From: Vibrio proteolyticus NBRC 13287
GTDB taxonomy: Bacteria > Pseudomonadota > Gammaproteobacteria > Enterobacterales > Vibrionaceae
Reading direction: 5' to 3'
Assembly: GCF_000467125.1 (NCBI RefSeq)
Contig: NZ_BATJ01000020.1
Location: 1 to 64,000, forward strand
DNA: 64,000 bases
Shown: positions 51,319-60,600 of the stretch, in pieces
How positions within the stretch are numbered: position 1 is the stretch's first letter
Layout: the number at the start of each line of letters is the position of its first letter
Notes under the pieces: model-generated
Seen by the model: only the letters and a program-made list of their open reading frames with translations
Told to the model about the DNA's origin: nothing
Databases searched by the model: none
Position numbers and translations under genes: made by a program

Positions 51319-52695
51319 ATGGGCGATACCGATCGGAAACTGTTTGTACTCGACACCAATATCCTTCTTCACGAACCTTTTGCCATCTATTCCTTCCAAG
51401 AACACGACGTGGTCATTCCCATGACCGTCCTCGAAGAACTCGACCGAATCAAAGACAGCAAACGCGATGTGGCGCGCGATGCTCGTGTGGCGATTCGCGC
51501 ACTTGAAGATCTGTTCCGTGACGCCACTCCCGATCAGATTTCAGAAGGCATTCCCATCAATAAGGAAGGCAATGAGACAGGCCACATCTCCATTCTGGCC
51601 GATTTTGAACTGCAGGAAACCGTCAAAGCCTTCACCGACAAAGAGGGTGACAACCGGATTCTCAACGCGGTATTGTACCTGCAAAATAAACGAGCGCCGC
51701 GCGAAGTCGTGTTGATCACCAAAGACATCAATATGCGTCTGCGTGCCAAAGGTGCCGGCGTGCGCTTTGTCGAAGACTACCGGACCGATCAACTGATCGA
51801 TGACGTTCAGTACCTGACCAAAGGCTTTCAGCAGGTCGAAGGTGACTTCTGGAGCAACATCGACCAGGTCGACAGCCGTACCATCAACGGCTACACCTAT
51901 CACACTCTGGCCCGTGGGCCGTTTGAACCGACCTTCATTAATCAATACGTCATCGACCAGAAAAGTGACTTCGCCGGACGAGTCGAGTCGATCAATCCGG
52001 AGCAAATTACGCTGCGCGATCTCAGCCGCGAACGTATGATGCACCGCAAAGCGTGGGATATCACGCCGAAAAACATCTATCAGGGCATGGCGCTGGATGC
52101 CCTGCTCGATCCCGACATCGATCTGGTGATCCTCACCGGAGCAGCCGGCAGTGGTAAAACCCTGTTGGCGATGGCGGCGGCGCTTGAGCAGACCATTGAG
52201 AAAGGCATGTTCGATAAGATCATCGTCACCCGTAATACGCCAGATATCGGTGAGTCCATCGGCTTCCTGCCCGGGACAGAAGAAGAGAAAATGATGCCCT
52301 GGCTGGCGGCGGTCACCGACACACTGGAAGCGCTGCACAAACACGATCACTGCACTGAAGGCTCTCTCAAATACATCTGCGACAAAGCCAACATTCAGTT
52401 CAAGTCGATCAACTTCATGCGCGGCCGCTCAATTCAAAATGCATTTGTGCTGCTCGATGAATGTCAGAACCTGACCGCTTCACAGATCAAAACCATCATT
52501 ACCCGCTGTGGTGAAGGTACGAAGATCGTTTGCTCGGGTAACCTGGCCCAGATCGACTCTCACTACCTGACTCCGGTCACCTCCGGCCTGACCTACATGG
52601 TTGAACGCTTCAAAAACTTTGAAGGCAGCGCCAACATTCACCTCAACGGCGTGGTCCGCAGTCGTCTGGCTGAGTTTGCAGAAGAGAATTTATAA
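51319..52695 (+). CDS. PIN-PhoH family ATPase
   Basis: A 458-residue two-domain protein. The N-terminal PIN nuclease-like domain (about 1-150) starts with FVLDTNILLHEP and carries acidic active-site residues (also LEELDRIKDS and DNRILNAVLYLQ). The C-terminal PhoH domain has LTGAAGSGKTLLAMAAAL (Walker A) and AFVLLDECQNLTASQIKTII (Walker B). PhoH2-type proteins are sequence-specific RNA helicase/RNases. The ATG at 51319 with GGAG upstream gives the family N-terminus; an earlier open frame to 50977 does not. Confidence 0.92.
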   Translation: MGDTDRKLFVLDTNILLHEPFAIYSFQEHDVVIPMTVLEELDRIKDSKRDVARDARVAIRALEDLFRDATPDQISEGIPINKEGNETGHISILADFELQETVKAFTDKEGDNRILNAVLYLQNKRAPREVVLITKDINMRLRAKGAGVRFVEDYRTDQLIDDVQYLTKGFQQVEGDFWSNIDQVDSRTINGYTYHTLARGPFEPTFINQYVIDQKSDFAGRVESINPEQITLRDLSRERMMHRKAWDITPKNIYQGMALDALLDPDIDLVILTGAAGSGKTLLAMAAALEQTIEKGMFDKIIVTRNTPDIGESIGFLPGTEEEKMMPWLAAVTDTLEALHKHDHCTEGSLKYICDKANIQFKSINFMRGRSIQNAFVLLDECQNLTASQIKTIITRCGEGTKIVCSGNLAQIDSHYLTPVTSGLTYMVERFKNFEGSANIHLNGVVRSRLAEFAEENL

Positions 52696-52701
52696 TCAAA
52701 A

Positions 52702-52736
52702 AAAGCGAGATATTATTTATATCTCGCTTTATTTTT
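52702..52736 (+). terminator. terminator after the PhoH-like gene
   Basis: AAAGCGAGATA and TATCTCGCTTT form an 11-bp stem with a 7-base loop, followed by a T-rich tract. Confidence 0.88.
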
Positions 52737-52813
52737 AAAATAATTATTCACAAAAAGTCTATTTTTATGGTTAACTAATCCTGATAATTAAATAACGATT
52801 CAGGAACTGGAGC

Positions 52814-53818
52814 ATGGCATTTAACTTACGTAACCGTAACTTCCTCAAGTTACTGGACTTTACCCCAAAAGAAATCCATTTCCTGCTCGAGCTGTCAGCA
52901 GAGCTGAAAAAGGCCAAATACGCCGGTACCGAGCAGAAAACCTTATGCGGCAAAAACATCGCCCTGATTTTTGAAAAAGCCTCGACCCGAACCCGCTGCG
53001 CGTTTGAAGTGGCCGCCTTTGATCAGGGCGCCCAGGTGTCGTACATCGGTCCGTCCGGATCCCAGATCGGCCACAAAGAGTCGATGAAAGACACCGCCCG
53101 GGTGTTGGGACGTATGTATGACGGCATTGAATATCGTGGCTTTGGTCAGGCGATTGTCGAAGAGCTGGGGACCCACGCCGGTGTACCGGTATGGAACGGT
53201 CTGACCGATGAATATCACCCCACTCAGATCCTGGCCGACTTCCTCACCATGCTCGAACACGGCCGCGGCAAGCAGTTACACCAGATCCGTTTCGCTTACC
53301 TGGGCGATGCGCGCAATAACATGGGCAACTCGCTGATGGTCGGCGCCGCAAAAATGGGGATGGACATTCGCTTAGTCGCCCCGAAAGCGTTCTGGCCGCA
53401 GGCAGAGCTGGTCGCGGAGTGTCAGGCGATTGCGGCCGAGACAGGCGCCCAGATCACGCTGACGGAAAGTGTCGACGACGGCGTCAAAGATTGTGACTTC
53501 CTCTACACTGACGTTTGGGTTTCCATGGGCGAAGCCGCCGAAGCATGGGGTGAACGCGTCGCCACTCTGACGCCTTATCAGGTCAACCAGACGGTGATTG
53601 AAAAAACCGCCAATCCACAGGTGAAATTCATGCACTGCCTGCCTGCATTTCACAATGATGAAACCACCATCGGCAAGCAAGTGGCCGAACAATATGACAT
53701 GCAAGGGCTCGAAGTCACGGAAGACGTGTTTGAATCCGGATGTTCCATCGTGTTTGATCAGGCCGAAAATCGCATGCATACCATCAAAGCCGTCATGGTC
53801 GCCACACTTGGCCAGTAA
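52814..53818 (+). CDS. argF: ornithine carbamoyltransferase
   Basis: A 334-residue OTCase: FEKASTRTRCAFEV (carbamoyl-phosphate site Ser-Thr-Arg-Thr-Arg), DEYHPTQILADFLTM and MHCLPAFHNDET (ornithine-side Cys). It makes citrulline in arginine synthesis. Length equals E. coli ArgF/ArgI. The upstream A/T-rich stretch contains TTATTCAC- and GATTCA-like half sites that weakly resemble ARG boxes, so ArgR control is plausible. It shares ancestry and carbamoyl-phosphate use with pyrB next door. Confidence 0.97.
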   Translation: MAFNLRNRNFLKLLDFTPKEIHFLLELSAELKKAKYAGTEQKTLCGKNIALIFEKASTRTRCAFEVAAFDQGAQVSYIGPSGSQIGHKESMKDTARVLGRMYDGIEYRGFGQAIVEELGTHAGVPVWNGLTDEYHPTQILADFLTMLEHGRGKQLHQIRFAYLGDARNNMGNSLMVGAAKMGMDIRLVAPKAFWPQAELVAECQAIAAETGAQITLTESVDDGVKDCDFLYTDVWVSMGEAAEAWGERVATLTPYQVNQTVIEKTANPQVKFMHCLPAFHNDETTIGKQVAEQYDMQGLEVTEDVFESGCSIVFDQAENRMHTIKAVMVATLGQ

Positions 53819-53843
53819 GACGCGCAAAGCATGATGTAATCGC

Positions 53844-53871
53844 TTGCGCTCACAAATTTCCGGCGTATAAT
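53844..53871 (+). promoter_or_regulatory. pyrL-pyrBI promoter
   Basis: TTGCGC (53844-53849), 16 bp, TATAAT (53866-53871), about 30 bp before the leader peptide start. The TATAATGCTCGGC context has a GC-rich discriminator. Confidence 0.8.
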
Positions 53872-53899
53872 GCTCGGCAATTTGTCTGAGGGAAGTGAA

Positions 53900-53992
53900 A
53901 TGAAGCCGAGTCTGGTAGCGACAATGCGACATACTCTAGGTAAGCTGGTTGGCTTACCGGCGAATTCTTTTTCTTCCTCATCTGATTTCTAA
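53900..53992 (+). CDS. pyrL: pyrBI leader peptide
   Basis: A 30-codon leader: MKPSLVATMRHTLGKLVGLP, then ANSFSSSSDF and a stop at 53990-53992, preceded by a GAGGGAAG ribosome site. The end of the frame runs through a pyrimidine-rich stretch (TTCTTTTTCTTCCTC) where polymerase pauses when UTP is low, and the stop codon overlaps the foot of the attenuator hairpin. This is the standard UTP-sensing pyrBI design: coupled translation then prevents termination. Confidence 0.85.
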   Translation: MKPSLVATMRHTLGKLVGLPANSFSSSSDF

Positions 53993-53993
53993 A

Positions 53994-54018
53994 GCCTCCC
54001 ATCTCGGGAGGCTTTTTT
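53994..54018 (+). terminator. pyrBI attenuator
   Basis: GCCTCCC and GGGAGGC form a 7-bp stem with a 5-base loop and six T residues, 33 bp before pyrB, directly after the leader peptide. Confidence 0.92.
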
Positions 54019-54051
54019 ATTGTCTGAAGTATACTGCTAGGGAAGACGATC

Positions 54052-54981
54052 ATGACCAATACGCTTTATCACAAGCACATCATCTCAATTCCGGAACTCT
54101 CACGCGAAGAGCTGGAACTCATCGTGGACACCGCTGGTCAGCTGAAAGCGCAGCCAAATCCGGAGCTGATTAAAAATAAGGTCATCGCCAGCTGTTTCTT
54201 TGAACCTTCCACCCGTACCCGCCTGTCGTTCGAGACGGCCATTCAACGCATCGGGGGGGATGTGATCGGCTTTGACAACGGCGGTAACACCTCGCTGGCG
54301 AAAAAAGGAGAAACCCTGGCGGACTCCGTGCAAGTGATCGCTTCTTACGTCGATGCGTTTGTGATGCGCCACCCTCAGGAAGGCGCGGCGCGTCTGGCGT
54401 CGGAATTTTCGAAAGGCGTTCCGGTCATCAACGCCGGAGATGGCGCCAACCAGCACCCCACCCAAACCCTGCTCGATCTGTTTACCATTGCGGAAACCCA
54501 GGGACGCCTCGACCAACTGAACGTCGCGTTTGTCGGAGACCTCAAGTATGGCCGTACGGTCCACTCACTGACTCAGGCACTGGCGAAATTCAAGCAGGTC
54601 CGCTTTTACTTCGTCGCGCCAGAGGCGCTGGCGATGCCGGATTACATCTGCGAAGAACTGGACGATGCGGGCATTGAATACAGCCTGCATACCGACATGG
54701 AGAGCGTGATTCCACAACTGGATATCCTCTATATGACCCGGGTACAGAAAGAGCGCTTCGACGAGTCAGAATACGCCCACATTAAGTCCGCCTACATCCT
54801 GACGGCCTCGATGCTCAAGGAGGCGCGGGATAACCTGAAAGTGCTGCACCCACTGCCGCGTGTCGATGAAATCACCACCGACGTGGATAAGACCCCCCAT
54901 GCCTACTACTTTGAGCAGGCAGAAAACGGCGTCTATGCGCGTGAAGCTTTGTTGGCACTGGTCCTAAACGAAACACTGTAA
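54052..54981 (+). CDS. pyrB: aspartate carbamoyltransferase catalytic chain
   Basis: A 309-residue catalytic chain: FFEPSTRTRLSFETAI (Ser-Thr-Arg-Thr-Arg), the FDNGGNTSLAKKGETL loop, GDGANQHPTQTLLDLFT and LHPLPRVDEITTDVD. It commits carbamoyl phosphate to pyrimidine synthesis. It is expressed after the UTP attenuator and followed 16 bp later by pyrI, with which it forms the allosteric dodecamer. Confidence 0.98.
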   Translation: MTNTLYHKHIISIPELSREELELIVDTAGQLKAQPNPELIKNKVIASCFFEPSTRTRLSFETAIQRIGGDVIGFDNGGNTSLAKKGETLADSVQVIASYVDAFVMRHPQEGAARLASEFSKGVPVINAGDGANQHPTQTLLDLFTIAETQGRLDQLNVAFVGDLKYGRTVHSLTQALAKFKQVRFYFVAPEALAMPDYICEELDDAGIEYSLHTDMESVIPQLDILYMTRVQKERFDESEYAHIKSAYILTASMLKEARDNLKVLHPLPRVDEITTDVDKTPHAYYFEQAENGVYAREALLALVLNETL

Positions 54982-54997
54982 TCGGGAGACAATTCAA

Positions 54998-55459
54998 ATG
55001 GGAAAAGAAACGCAACTTCAGGTCGAAGCGATCAAAAACGGCACTGTGATTGACCATATCCCGGCTCAGATCGGCATCAAGGTGCTGAAACTGTTTGCAA
55101 TGGACAAAGCGGAGCAACGCGTGACCATAGGCCTCAACCTGCCGTCTTCTGCGCTGGGCCACAAAGATTTACTCAAGATTGAAAACGTATTCATCAGTGA
55201 AGAGCAGGCCAACAAACTGGCTCTGTATGCGCCGCACGCAACCGTTAACCAGATTGAAGACTATCAGGTAGTGAAAAAACTGGCGCTGACACTGCCACCG
55301 CAAATCAACGCCGTGTTCGAGTGCCCAAACAGCAACTGCATTTCACACAATGAGCCAGTCGACAGCAGCTTTAAGGTGATTGAAAAACGGGATGATATCC
55401 GCCTTAAATGCAAGTACTGCGAGAAAGTCTTCTCGCGCGAAATCGTCACCGAACGCTAG
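54998..55459 (+). CDS. pyrI: aspartate carbamoyltransferase regulatory chain
   Basis: A 153-residue regulatory chain, the same length as E. coli PyrI. The N-terminal nucleotide-binding domain (about 1-100) senses CTP and ATP. The C-terminal zinc domain has the four cysteines in CPNSNC and CKYC that bind Zn2+ and contact PyrB. A terminator follows. Confidence 0.97.
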   Translation: MGKETQLQVEAIKNGTVIDHIPAQIGIKVLKLFAMDKAEQRVTIGLNLPSSALGHKDLLKIENVFISEEQANKLALYAPHATVNQIEDYQVVKKLALTLPPQINAVFECPNSNCISHNEPVDSSFKVIEKRDDIRLKCKYCEKVFSREIVTER

Positions 55460-55466
55460 TCACTCT

Positions 55467-55491
55467 TCCCCGCCTCGAGCGGGGATTTTTC
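55467..55491 (+). terminator. terminator after pyrI
   Basis: CCCCGC and GCGGGG with a 5-base loop, then ATTTTTC. Confidence 0.85.
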
Positions 55492-55559
55492 TTTACCCCC
55501 CGCGGCTTTCGCGGCACACTGGGGCTTCCGATTTCCCCTTACTAAGATGGAACATAATA

Positions 55560-55949
55560 ATGACGAAAGTACTTCACACGGAATCCGCGCCAGCGGCAAT
55601 TGGTCCTTACGTACAAGGCGTTGATCTGGGTAATATGGTACTGACTTCGGGTCAGATCCCAGTGAACCCGGCGACAGGTGAAGTGTCTGCCGACATCGCA
55701 CAGCAGGCACGTCAGTCACTGGACAATGTCAAAGCCGTAGTAGAAGCGTCTGGCCTGACCGTCGCAGACATCGTGAAAATGACGGTTTTCGTTAAAGACC
55801 TGAACGACTTTGGCACCGTCAACGAGGTGTACGGCAAGTTCTTTGATGAGCATCAGGTTGCCAATTACCCGGCACGCTCGTGTGTGGAAGTGGCACGCCT
55901 GCCAAAAGACGTAGGTATCGAAATCGAAGCCATCGCAGTGCGTAAATAA
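55560..55949 (+). CDS. ridA: RidA-family enamine/imine deaminase
   Basis: A 129-residue RidA (YjgF/YER057c) protein: APAAIGPYVQGVDLGNMVLT, SGQIPVNPATGEV and ARSCVEVARLPKDVGIEIEA, with the conserved Arg for carboxylate binding. It quickly hydrolyses reactive 2-aminoacrylate and similar enamines made by PLP enzymes. A location after pyrBI is usual in gammaproteobacteria. The ATG at 55560 is chosen; a longer open frame from 55380 overlaps pyrI and is not real. Confidence 0.95.
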   Translation: MTKVLHTESAPAAIGPYVQGVDLGNMVLTSGQIPVNPATGEVSADIAQQARQSLDNVKAVVEASGLTVADIVKMTVFVKDLNDFGTVNEVYGKFFDEHQVANYPARSCVEVARLPKDVGIEIEAIAVRK

Positions 55950-55970
55950 CCTAAGCGGCGCGCAAGACAC

Positions 55971-55997
55971 AAAAGGCGAGCTCATGCTCGCCTTTTT
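55971..55997. terminator. bidirectional terminator after ridA
   Basis: AAAAGGCGAGC and GCTCGCCTTTTT form an 11-bp stem with a 4-base loop between ridA and the convergent DUF4382 gene. Confidence 0.9.
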
Positions 55998-56011
55998 CGT
56001 GCTGGTCATCG

Positions 56012-57049
56012 TTACAGATTGGCTTCGCTATCTTGCCCTGCCGTCACCACGATATTACTCTGAGACGCGTGGATACGGAAAGTTTCACCGTCCACAATGC
56101 CCTCTTCCGAGTCATCGTTCGCAGTACAGGTGTAGCCGATCGAATAAGTGCCCGGCGCCAGATAGCCGAATTCGTATTCGTAGCTTACGCCGTTATCGTC
56201 GGTTGTGACATTGGCGGCGCTCAGTGGCGCAACGCTGCCCGTTCCGGCAAAAGTGCCCATATCAGCTTGGGCGACATCGCCCGAGTACAGGTAAACAGCA
56301 TGCGCGTAGCCATTACCGGATGGCGAATCCGTTTCGCATGCGCCATAAGTGGCCGTGGCAATCTCCCCTTCAATCTCTCCGGTGGTCACGGTATTAACCA
56401 GCGCCACGGACGTACGCTGAATGGTGTAGTTGTCTGGTGACGTGGTGTCCTCTTTGAGGCCACGCCGTAGATCAAACTCCAGGACAAAATCGTCGTTCTG
56501 GTTATTAACCGTAAAGGTGTCGTTAAAGTACAACACGCCGGCGTTAGGTTCTTCACCAACCCCTTGAGGGCACTTGCCCTCACCTTTGACCGTCAGCGGA
56601 TACTGGTTACCGGAAGCGGTTTCAACGACATAAGAAGGGTACTCAGGATGGTCACCGTCGTTGGCGAACACGCACAGTTTGTAGTCACCGTTGCCTAAGA
56701 CCTGGTCTTCCACCAGAGCCTGCGCGTCACTGCCCTGGAAATCCAGCAGGTTGACACTCAACGGCAACGGTTCCTGACCGTCCGGCAGTGGATCGCCGTT
56801 CTCGTCAATCAAATTTCCCTCAGCATCGCGTTTGTACACCTCGACCACAACCGGATCACCGCCACCCAGTGGCAGAAACGCGACTTTGCTGTAGGTCACG
56901 ACTACTTCGGAGACATCGTCCACCGGCGCATCCGATACCGATAACGTCACTGGTGTGGTTGAGTTCGAATCCGATCCTGAATCTGAACCACAACCAGTCA
57001 AAGCCAGAGCCACAGCTCCGGCAACCATCGCCATATTCCAATGTTTCAT
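56012..57049 (-). CDS. DUF4382 lipoprotein
   Basis: A 345-residue exported lipoprotein: signal peptide and lipobox LTGC (Cys at about 20), a Ser/Asp/Gly linker, then a DUF4382 domain (VTLSVSDAPVDDVSEVVVTY onward). A C-terminal beta-rich part carries two Cys-containing repeats (ATYGACETDS and SIGYTCTANDDSEEG). Role unknown; the family is common as a secreted Ig-like domain in marine bacteria. The start at 57049 has an AAGGT site; the upstream in-frame extension has none. Confidence 0.8.
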   Translation of the reverse strand: MKHWNMAMVAGAVALALTGCGSDSGSDSNSTTPVTLSVSDAPVDDVSEVVVTYSKVAFLPLGGGDPVVVEVYKRDAEGNLIDENGDPLPDGQEPLPLSVNLLDFQGSDAQALVEDQVLGNGDYKLCVFANDGDHPEYPSYVVETASGNQYPLTVKGEGKCPQGVGEEPNAGVLYFNDTFTVNNQNDDFVLEFDLRRGLKEDTTSPDNYTIQRTSVALVNTVTTGEIEGEIATATYGACETDSPSGNGYAHAVYLYSGDVAQADMGTFAGTGSVAPLSAANVTTDDNGVSYEYEFGYLAPGTYSIGYTCTANDDSEEGIVDGETFRIHASQSNIVVTAGQDSEANL

Positions 57050-57191
57050 ATGTATTACCTTGAATAAGTGACTTTTCTTATTAACAAATAAAACATTAGC
57101 AAACATATGGGCACGCTGCCCCGTTTAAGGGTCAGCGTTTGGTTAGTAAATGGCAATACTCAGGTAAAGTGCGATCCTGCTTCCGCGTGCG

Positions 57192-58040
57192 CTATTTGAA
57201 CCCTTTGACTTTTTTAATCAAATCGTAGGCGTTCTGGATTTCCTGCGATTTTTCTTTGGCCACATTCATCATTTCCGGTGGCAGACCTTTCGCCATCAAC
57301 TTATCAGGATGGTGTTCATTCATCAGTTTGCGATACGCACGCTTGATCGTTTTCGCATCGTCACTCTCACTCACACCAAGCACGTCGTAGGCATCGGCAA
57401 GGTGATTGGTCCGAGACGCTTGTTGCCAACCAGACTGATGGGAACGCTGGCCACTTTGCTGCCCGCCCCCATGCTGAAAGCGAAACGCCGCTTCCTGCAT
57501 CCGCAGACGTTGTTCGAGTTGCTCGGACGAAAAACCCAGGCCACGAGCGATTTTGTGCAGGACATTGCGTTCACTCGGATGCAGGCTGCCATCGGCAAAC
57601 GCCGCCGATATTTGCAGCTCGAGAAAGAACTGCAATAGGTCAAAACGGCCCCCCGTCGAAATGCGCACCCGCTCCAGCGTGCTTTCAAGCGGAAAATCCG
57701 GGCTCTTGCCATCACGGAAAGCGTCCTGCGCTGCACGGCGCTGCTCACCGTGCAGATTCATGCGATCCATCATAATGGTCGCCAGTTCGATCTCCTGCGG
57801 TGTCACCTGGCCTTTGGCTTTGGCCACATGTCCCATCACCGCAAACGCTGCTTTAAAGAATTCTTCTTGTTTTTCTGTCTGGCTTGGCCCCGAACCGAAT
57901 GCGCCGGTACGGAATCCCGCCTGACTCATGCGGCGGGCTTTATCAAACTGGTGGCCGATGAAGATCCCCAGTATGGCGCCAAACGGTCCCCCGAAAAGAA
58001 AACCAAAAAAACCGCCCAGGATTTTGCCAAAAATCTGCAT
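57192..58040 (-). CDS. djlA: co-chaperone DjlA
   Basis: A 282-residue membrane-anchored J protein. The Gly-rich N-terminal membrane helix (about 6-30, FGKILGGFFGFLFGGPFGAI) is followed by a TerB-like helical domain (about 55-180) and a C-terminal J domain (about 218-282) with the HPD motif in NEHHPDKL. It stimulates DnaK at the inner membrane. It is divergent from lptD, as in E. coli. Confidence 0.95.
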   Translation of the reverse strand: MQIFGKILGGFFGFLFGGPFGAILGIFIGHQFDKARRMSQAGFRTGAFGSGPSQTEKQEEFFKAAFAVMGHVAKAKGQVTPQEIELATIMMDRMNLHGEQRRAAQDAFRDGKSPDFPLESTLERVRISTGGRFDLLQFFLELQISAAFADGSLHPSERNVLHKIARGLGFSSEQLEQRLRMQEAAFRFQHGGGQQSGQRSHQSGWQQASRTNHLADAYDVLGVSESDDAKTIKRAYRKLMNEHHPDKLMAKGLPPEMMNVAKEKSQEIQNAYDLIKKVKGFK

Positions 58041-58189
58041 TTATGTGCTCTCAATCTATGAATTTTTCTGTGGTTCAGTGGTCTGATAGTGCCGTAAGCT
58101 TCAAATTACTTTATGATAAGGGCCGATTTATTTAACATTCGGTCACCTATTCACCGAAGAAATCAAGTTCAACAGGATAGTAAAACTCG

Positions 58190-60550
58190 ATGCCACGTTT
58201 TCCCCTAACCCTATTGGCCGCTTCAATCAGTGCTGCTTTTTTTGTGCCTCCGACTCAAGCCGAAGCGACGGTAGAGGATAGTGTGCAGGAACTGCCCGCT
58301 ATAGATCAATGCTTGATCAATCAGCCAGACCCCGAAAACCCGAACGAACAACCAATTAACGTTGAAGCGGATGCGCTGGAAGCAGTAAACGGCGAAAAAG
58401 CGACCTACAGCGGTAACGTGGTTGTCACCCAAGGTAAGAAACGCATTATTGCAGATAACGTCACCCTGCACCAAAAAGAGAACATCGTGGTCGCTGAAGG
58501 TAACGTTAACTTCAGCGATGGCCAACTAAAAGGTCTCTCCGATCGCGCCACCAACGATCTCAACACGGATCAGGTGACCTTAGAGAACACCAAGTACAAA
58601 TTCCTGTGTGAGCCGGGCCGCGGTCATGCGGTCTACATCTCCAAAACTGGCAAAGCCGTGTACGAGATTGAAGACGGCTCGATTACCTCCTGCCCAGACG
58701 GTGACAACGCGTGGCGCATGGTCGCCACCAGCATCGACGTTGATCAGAATGAAGAACAGGCCACGTTCTACAACCCACGTTTTGAAATCCAGAACGTGCC
58801 GGTATTTTATCTGCCCTGGTTGACCGTGCCGATCGGTGACACGCGTAAAACCGGCTTCCTATACCCGACCGTCTCGTACGGTTCGAGCGACGGTTACGAG
58901 ATGGAGGTGCCAATTTACTGGAACATCCATCCACAGTACGACTTAACCACCACGTTCAAATACATGTCGGAGCGCGGCACACAGTTGAACGGCGAGTTCC
59001 GCTACCTCAACGTGCTGGGTAAAGGTGGCATCGAATTTGAATATCTGCCGGATGATCAGAAATACCAGGAAAAAGGCGATCGCTGGGGTATCCAGTACCG
59101 TCACAGCGGTATTTTCCGTCAAGCGTGGAAATTCGACATTGATTATTCCAAAGTCAGTGACATTGATTACTTCTCCGACGTTGACTCCAGCATAGGTAAC
59201 CGTGAAGACGGCCAGCTGATCCAGGAAGGCGAAGCGACGTACCGCTCCAACAACTGGGACGCGTCAGTACTGGTGCGGGACTTCCAGTTGTTGACCGACG
59301 ACCCGACCAACACCAACCAGCCGTATCGTCTGATGCCACAGCTGGCGTTTAACTACTACTCACCTGAGCTGATGCGTTATCTGGACTTTGACATGCTGAG
59401 CAGCATTTCACGTTTTGATACCGACGCCAGAGGCAAGCCGTCGGCCACCCGCGTCCATATTGAGCCGGGTCTGACCGTGCCGGTGGGCAACACCTGGGGT
59501 ACCTGGACCACAGAAGCGCGCTTGCTGACCACATACTACCATCAGGATCTGGAAGGAGTGGATCGCACCAATGAGGCGTACGAGAATCTGGACGAGAACC
59601 TCACCCGGGTGATCCCGCAGTTCCGCACCCATGCCGGTGTGGTCCTTGAGCGCGGCACCACCTTTATTGATGGCTACACTCAGACGCTGGAACCTCAGGT
59701 TCAGTATCTGTACGTGCCGAACGAAAAACAGGACAACATCGGCTGGTACGACACCACGCTGCTGCAAACTGACTACTATGGTCTGTTCCGCAGCCGTAAG
59801 TACAGCAGTGTCGACTACATCGCACCAGCCAACCAGGTCAGTTACGGGGCCACCACGCGTTTCTTCGATGATGGCTACAAAGAGCGTCTAAATATCTCGT
59901 TTGGTCAGATTTTCTTCCTGGACAAAGGCACGAAAGATTCATCCCCTTACGAAGACAGCAACAACGATGAAGACACCAACTACTCCGCTTGGGCAGTAGA
60001 GATGGACTTCAACTATGCAGATGCGCTGTTCTACCATGGTGGGATTCAGTATGACATCGACTCCAGCTCGGTTCAGTCCGCCAACAGCACGCTGGAATAC
60101 CGTTTCAATGCGGGCTACGTGCAGACCAACTACCGTTACGTCGATAAAGACTACATTGATGAAACCGTCACTTTTAACACCGACAACATCACCAAAGACG
60201 GCATCTCCCAGCTCGGTCTGCTGGGCAGTTACAAGCTGAACCGCAACTGGTCGGCCAGTGCTCAGTACTTCTACGACCTGACCATAGATCAAGACATCGA
60301 ATGGTTGGCTAACCTGAACTACCGTTCAGACTGCTGGTACATCGGCTTTACCTACAGTAACCAGCTGCGTAAATGGGACCCATCGTTCGGTGCTTACCCA
60401 GACGCAGATCCTGAATATGAGAACAACTTCAGTGTTAACTTCGGTATCATCGGTTTCGGTACCTCAGTCGGATCAGACTCCAGTGCAACTGGTGTCAGCG
60501 GTGCTGGCAATGCTCTGGGCTACGGCCGCCCATTCTTCTTGAACAACTAA
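58190..60550 (+). CDS. lptD: LPS-assembly outer-membrane protein LptD
   Basis: A 786-residue outer-membrane protein: signal peptide (about 1-25, ending TQAEA), an N-terminal jellyroll (about 50-210) and a 26-strand barrel that takes LPS from LptA to the cell surface together with LptE. A Cys before the jellyroll (DQCLINQ), Cys residues in FLCEPG and TSCPDG and one late Cys (RSDCWY) are available for the essential disulfides; E. coli has two adjacent late cysteines, here one. Length matches E. coli LptD (784). Confidence 0.96.
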   Translation: MPRFPLTLLAASISAAFFVPPTQAEATVEDSVQELPAIDQCLINQPDPENPNEQPINVEADALEAVNGEKATYSGNVVVTQGKKRIIADNVTLHQKENIVVAEGNVNFSDGQLKGLSDRATNDLNTDQVTLENTKYKFLCEPGRGHAVYISKTGKAVYEIEDGSITSCPDGDNAWRMVATSIDVDQNEEQATFYNPRFEIQNVPVFYLPWLTVPIGDTRKTGFLYPTVSYGSSDGYEMEVPIYWNIHPQYDLTTTFKYMSERGTQLNGEFRYLNVLGKGGIEFEYLPDDQKYQEKGDRWGIQYRHSGIFRQAWKFDIDYSKVSDIDYFSDVDSSIGNREDGQLIQEGEATYRSNNWDASVLVRDFQLLTDDPTNTNQPYRLMPQLAFNYYSPELMRYLDFDMLSSISRFDTDARGKPSATRVHIEPGLTVPVGNTWGTWTTEARLLTTYYHQDLEGVDRTNEAYENLDENLTRVIPQFRTHAGVVLERGTTFIDGYTQTLEPQVQYLYVPNEKQDNIGWYDTTLLQTDYYGLFRSRKYSSVDYIAPANQVSYGATTRFFDDGYKERLNISFGQIFFLDKGTKDSSPYEDSNNDEDTNYSAWAVEMDFNYADALFYHGGIQYDIDSSSVQSANSTLEYRFNAGYVQTNYRYVDKDYIDETVTFNTDNITKDGISQLGLLGSYKLNRNWSASAQYFYDLTIDQDIEWLANLNYRSDCWYIGFTYSNQLRKWDPSFGAYPDADPEYENNFSVNFGIIGFGTSVGSDSSATGVSGAGNALGYGRPFFLNN

Positions 60551-60556
60551 TGATCT

Positions 60557-60584
60557 CGGTCTGCCTCACAGGCAGACCGGTTTT
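60557..60584 (+). terminator. hairpin between lptD and surA
   Basis: CGGTCTGCC and GGCAGACCG form a 9-bp stem with a 5-base loop and a short T-tract, in the 50-bp gap. It is probably a partial terminator or mRNA end-stabiliser in the operon. Confidence 0.7.
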
Positions 60585-60600
60585 ATAGATAGGACGATAA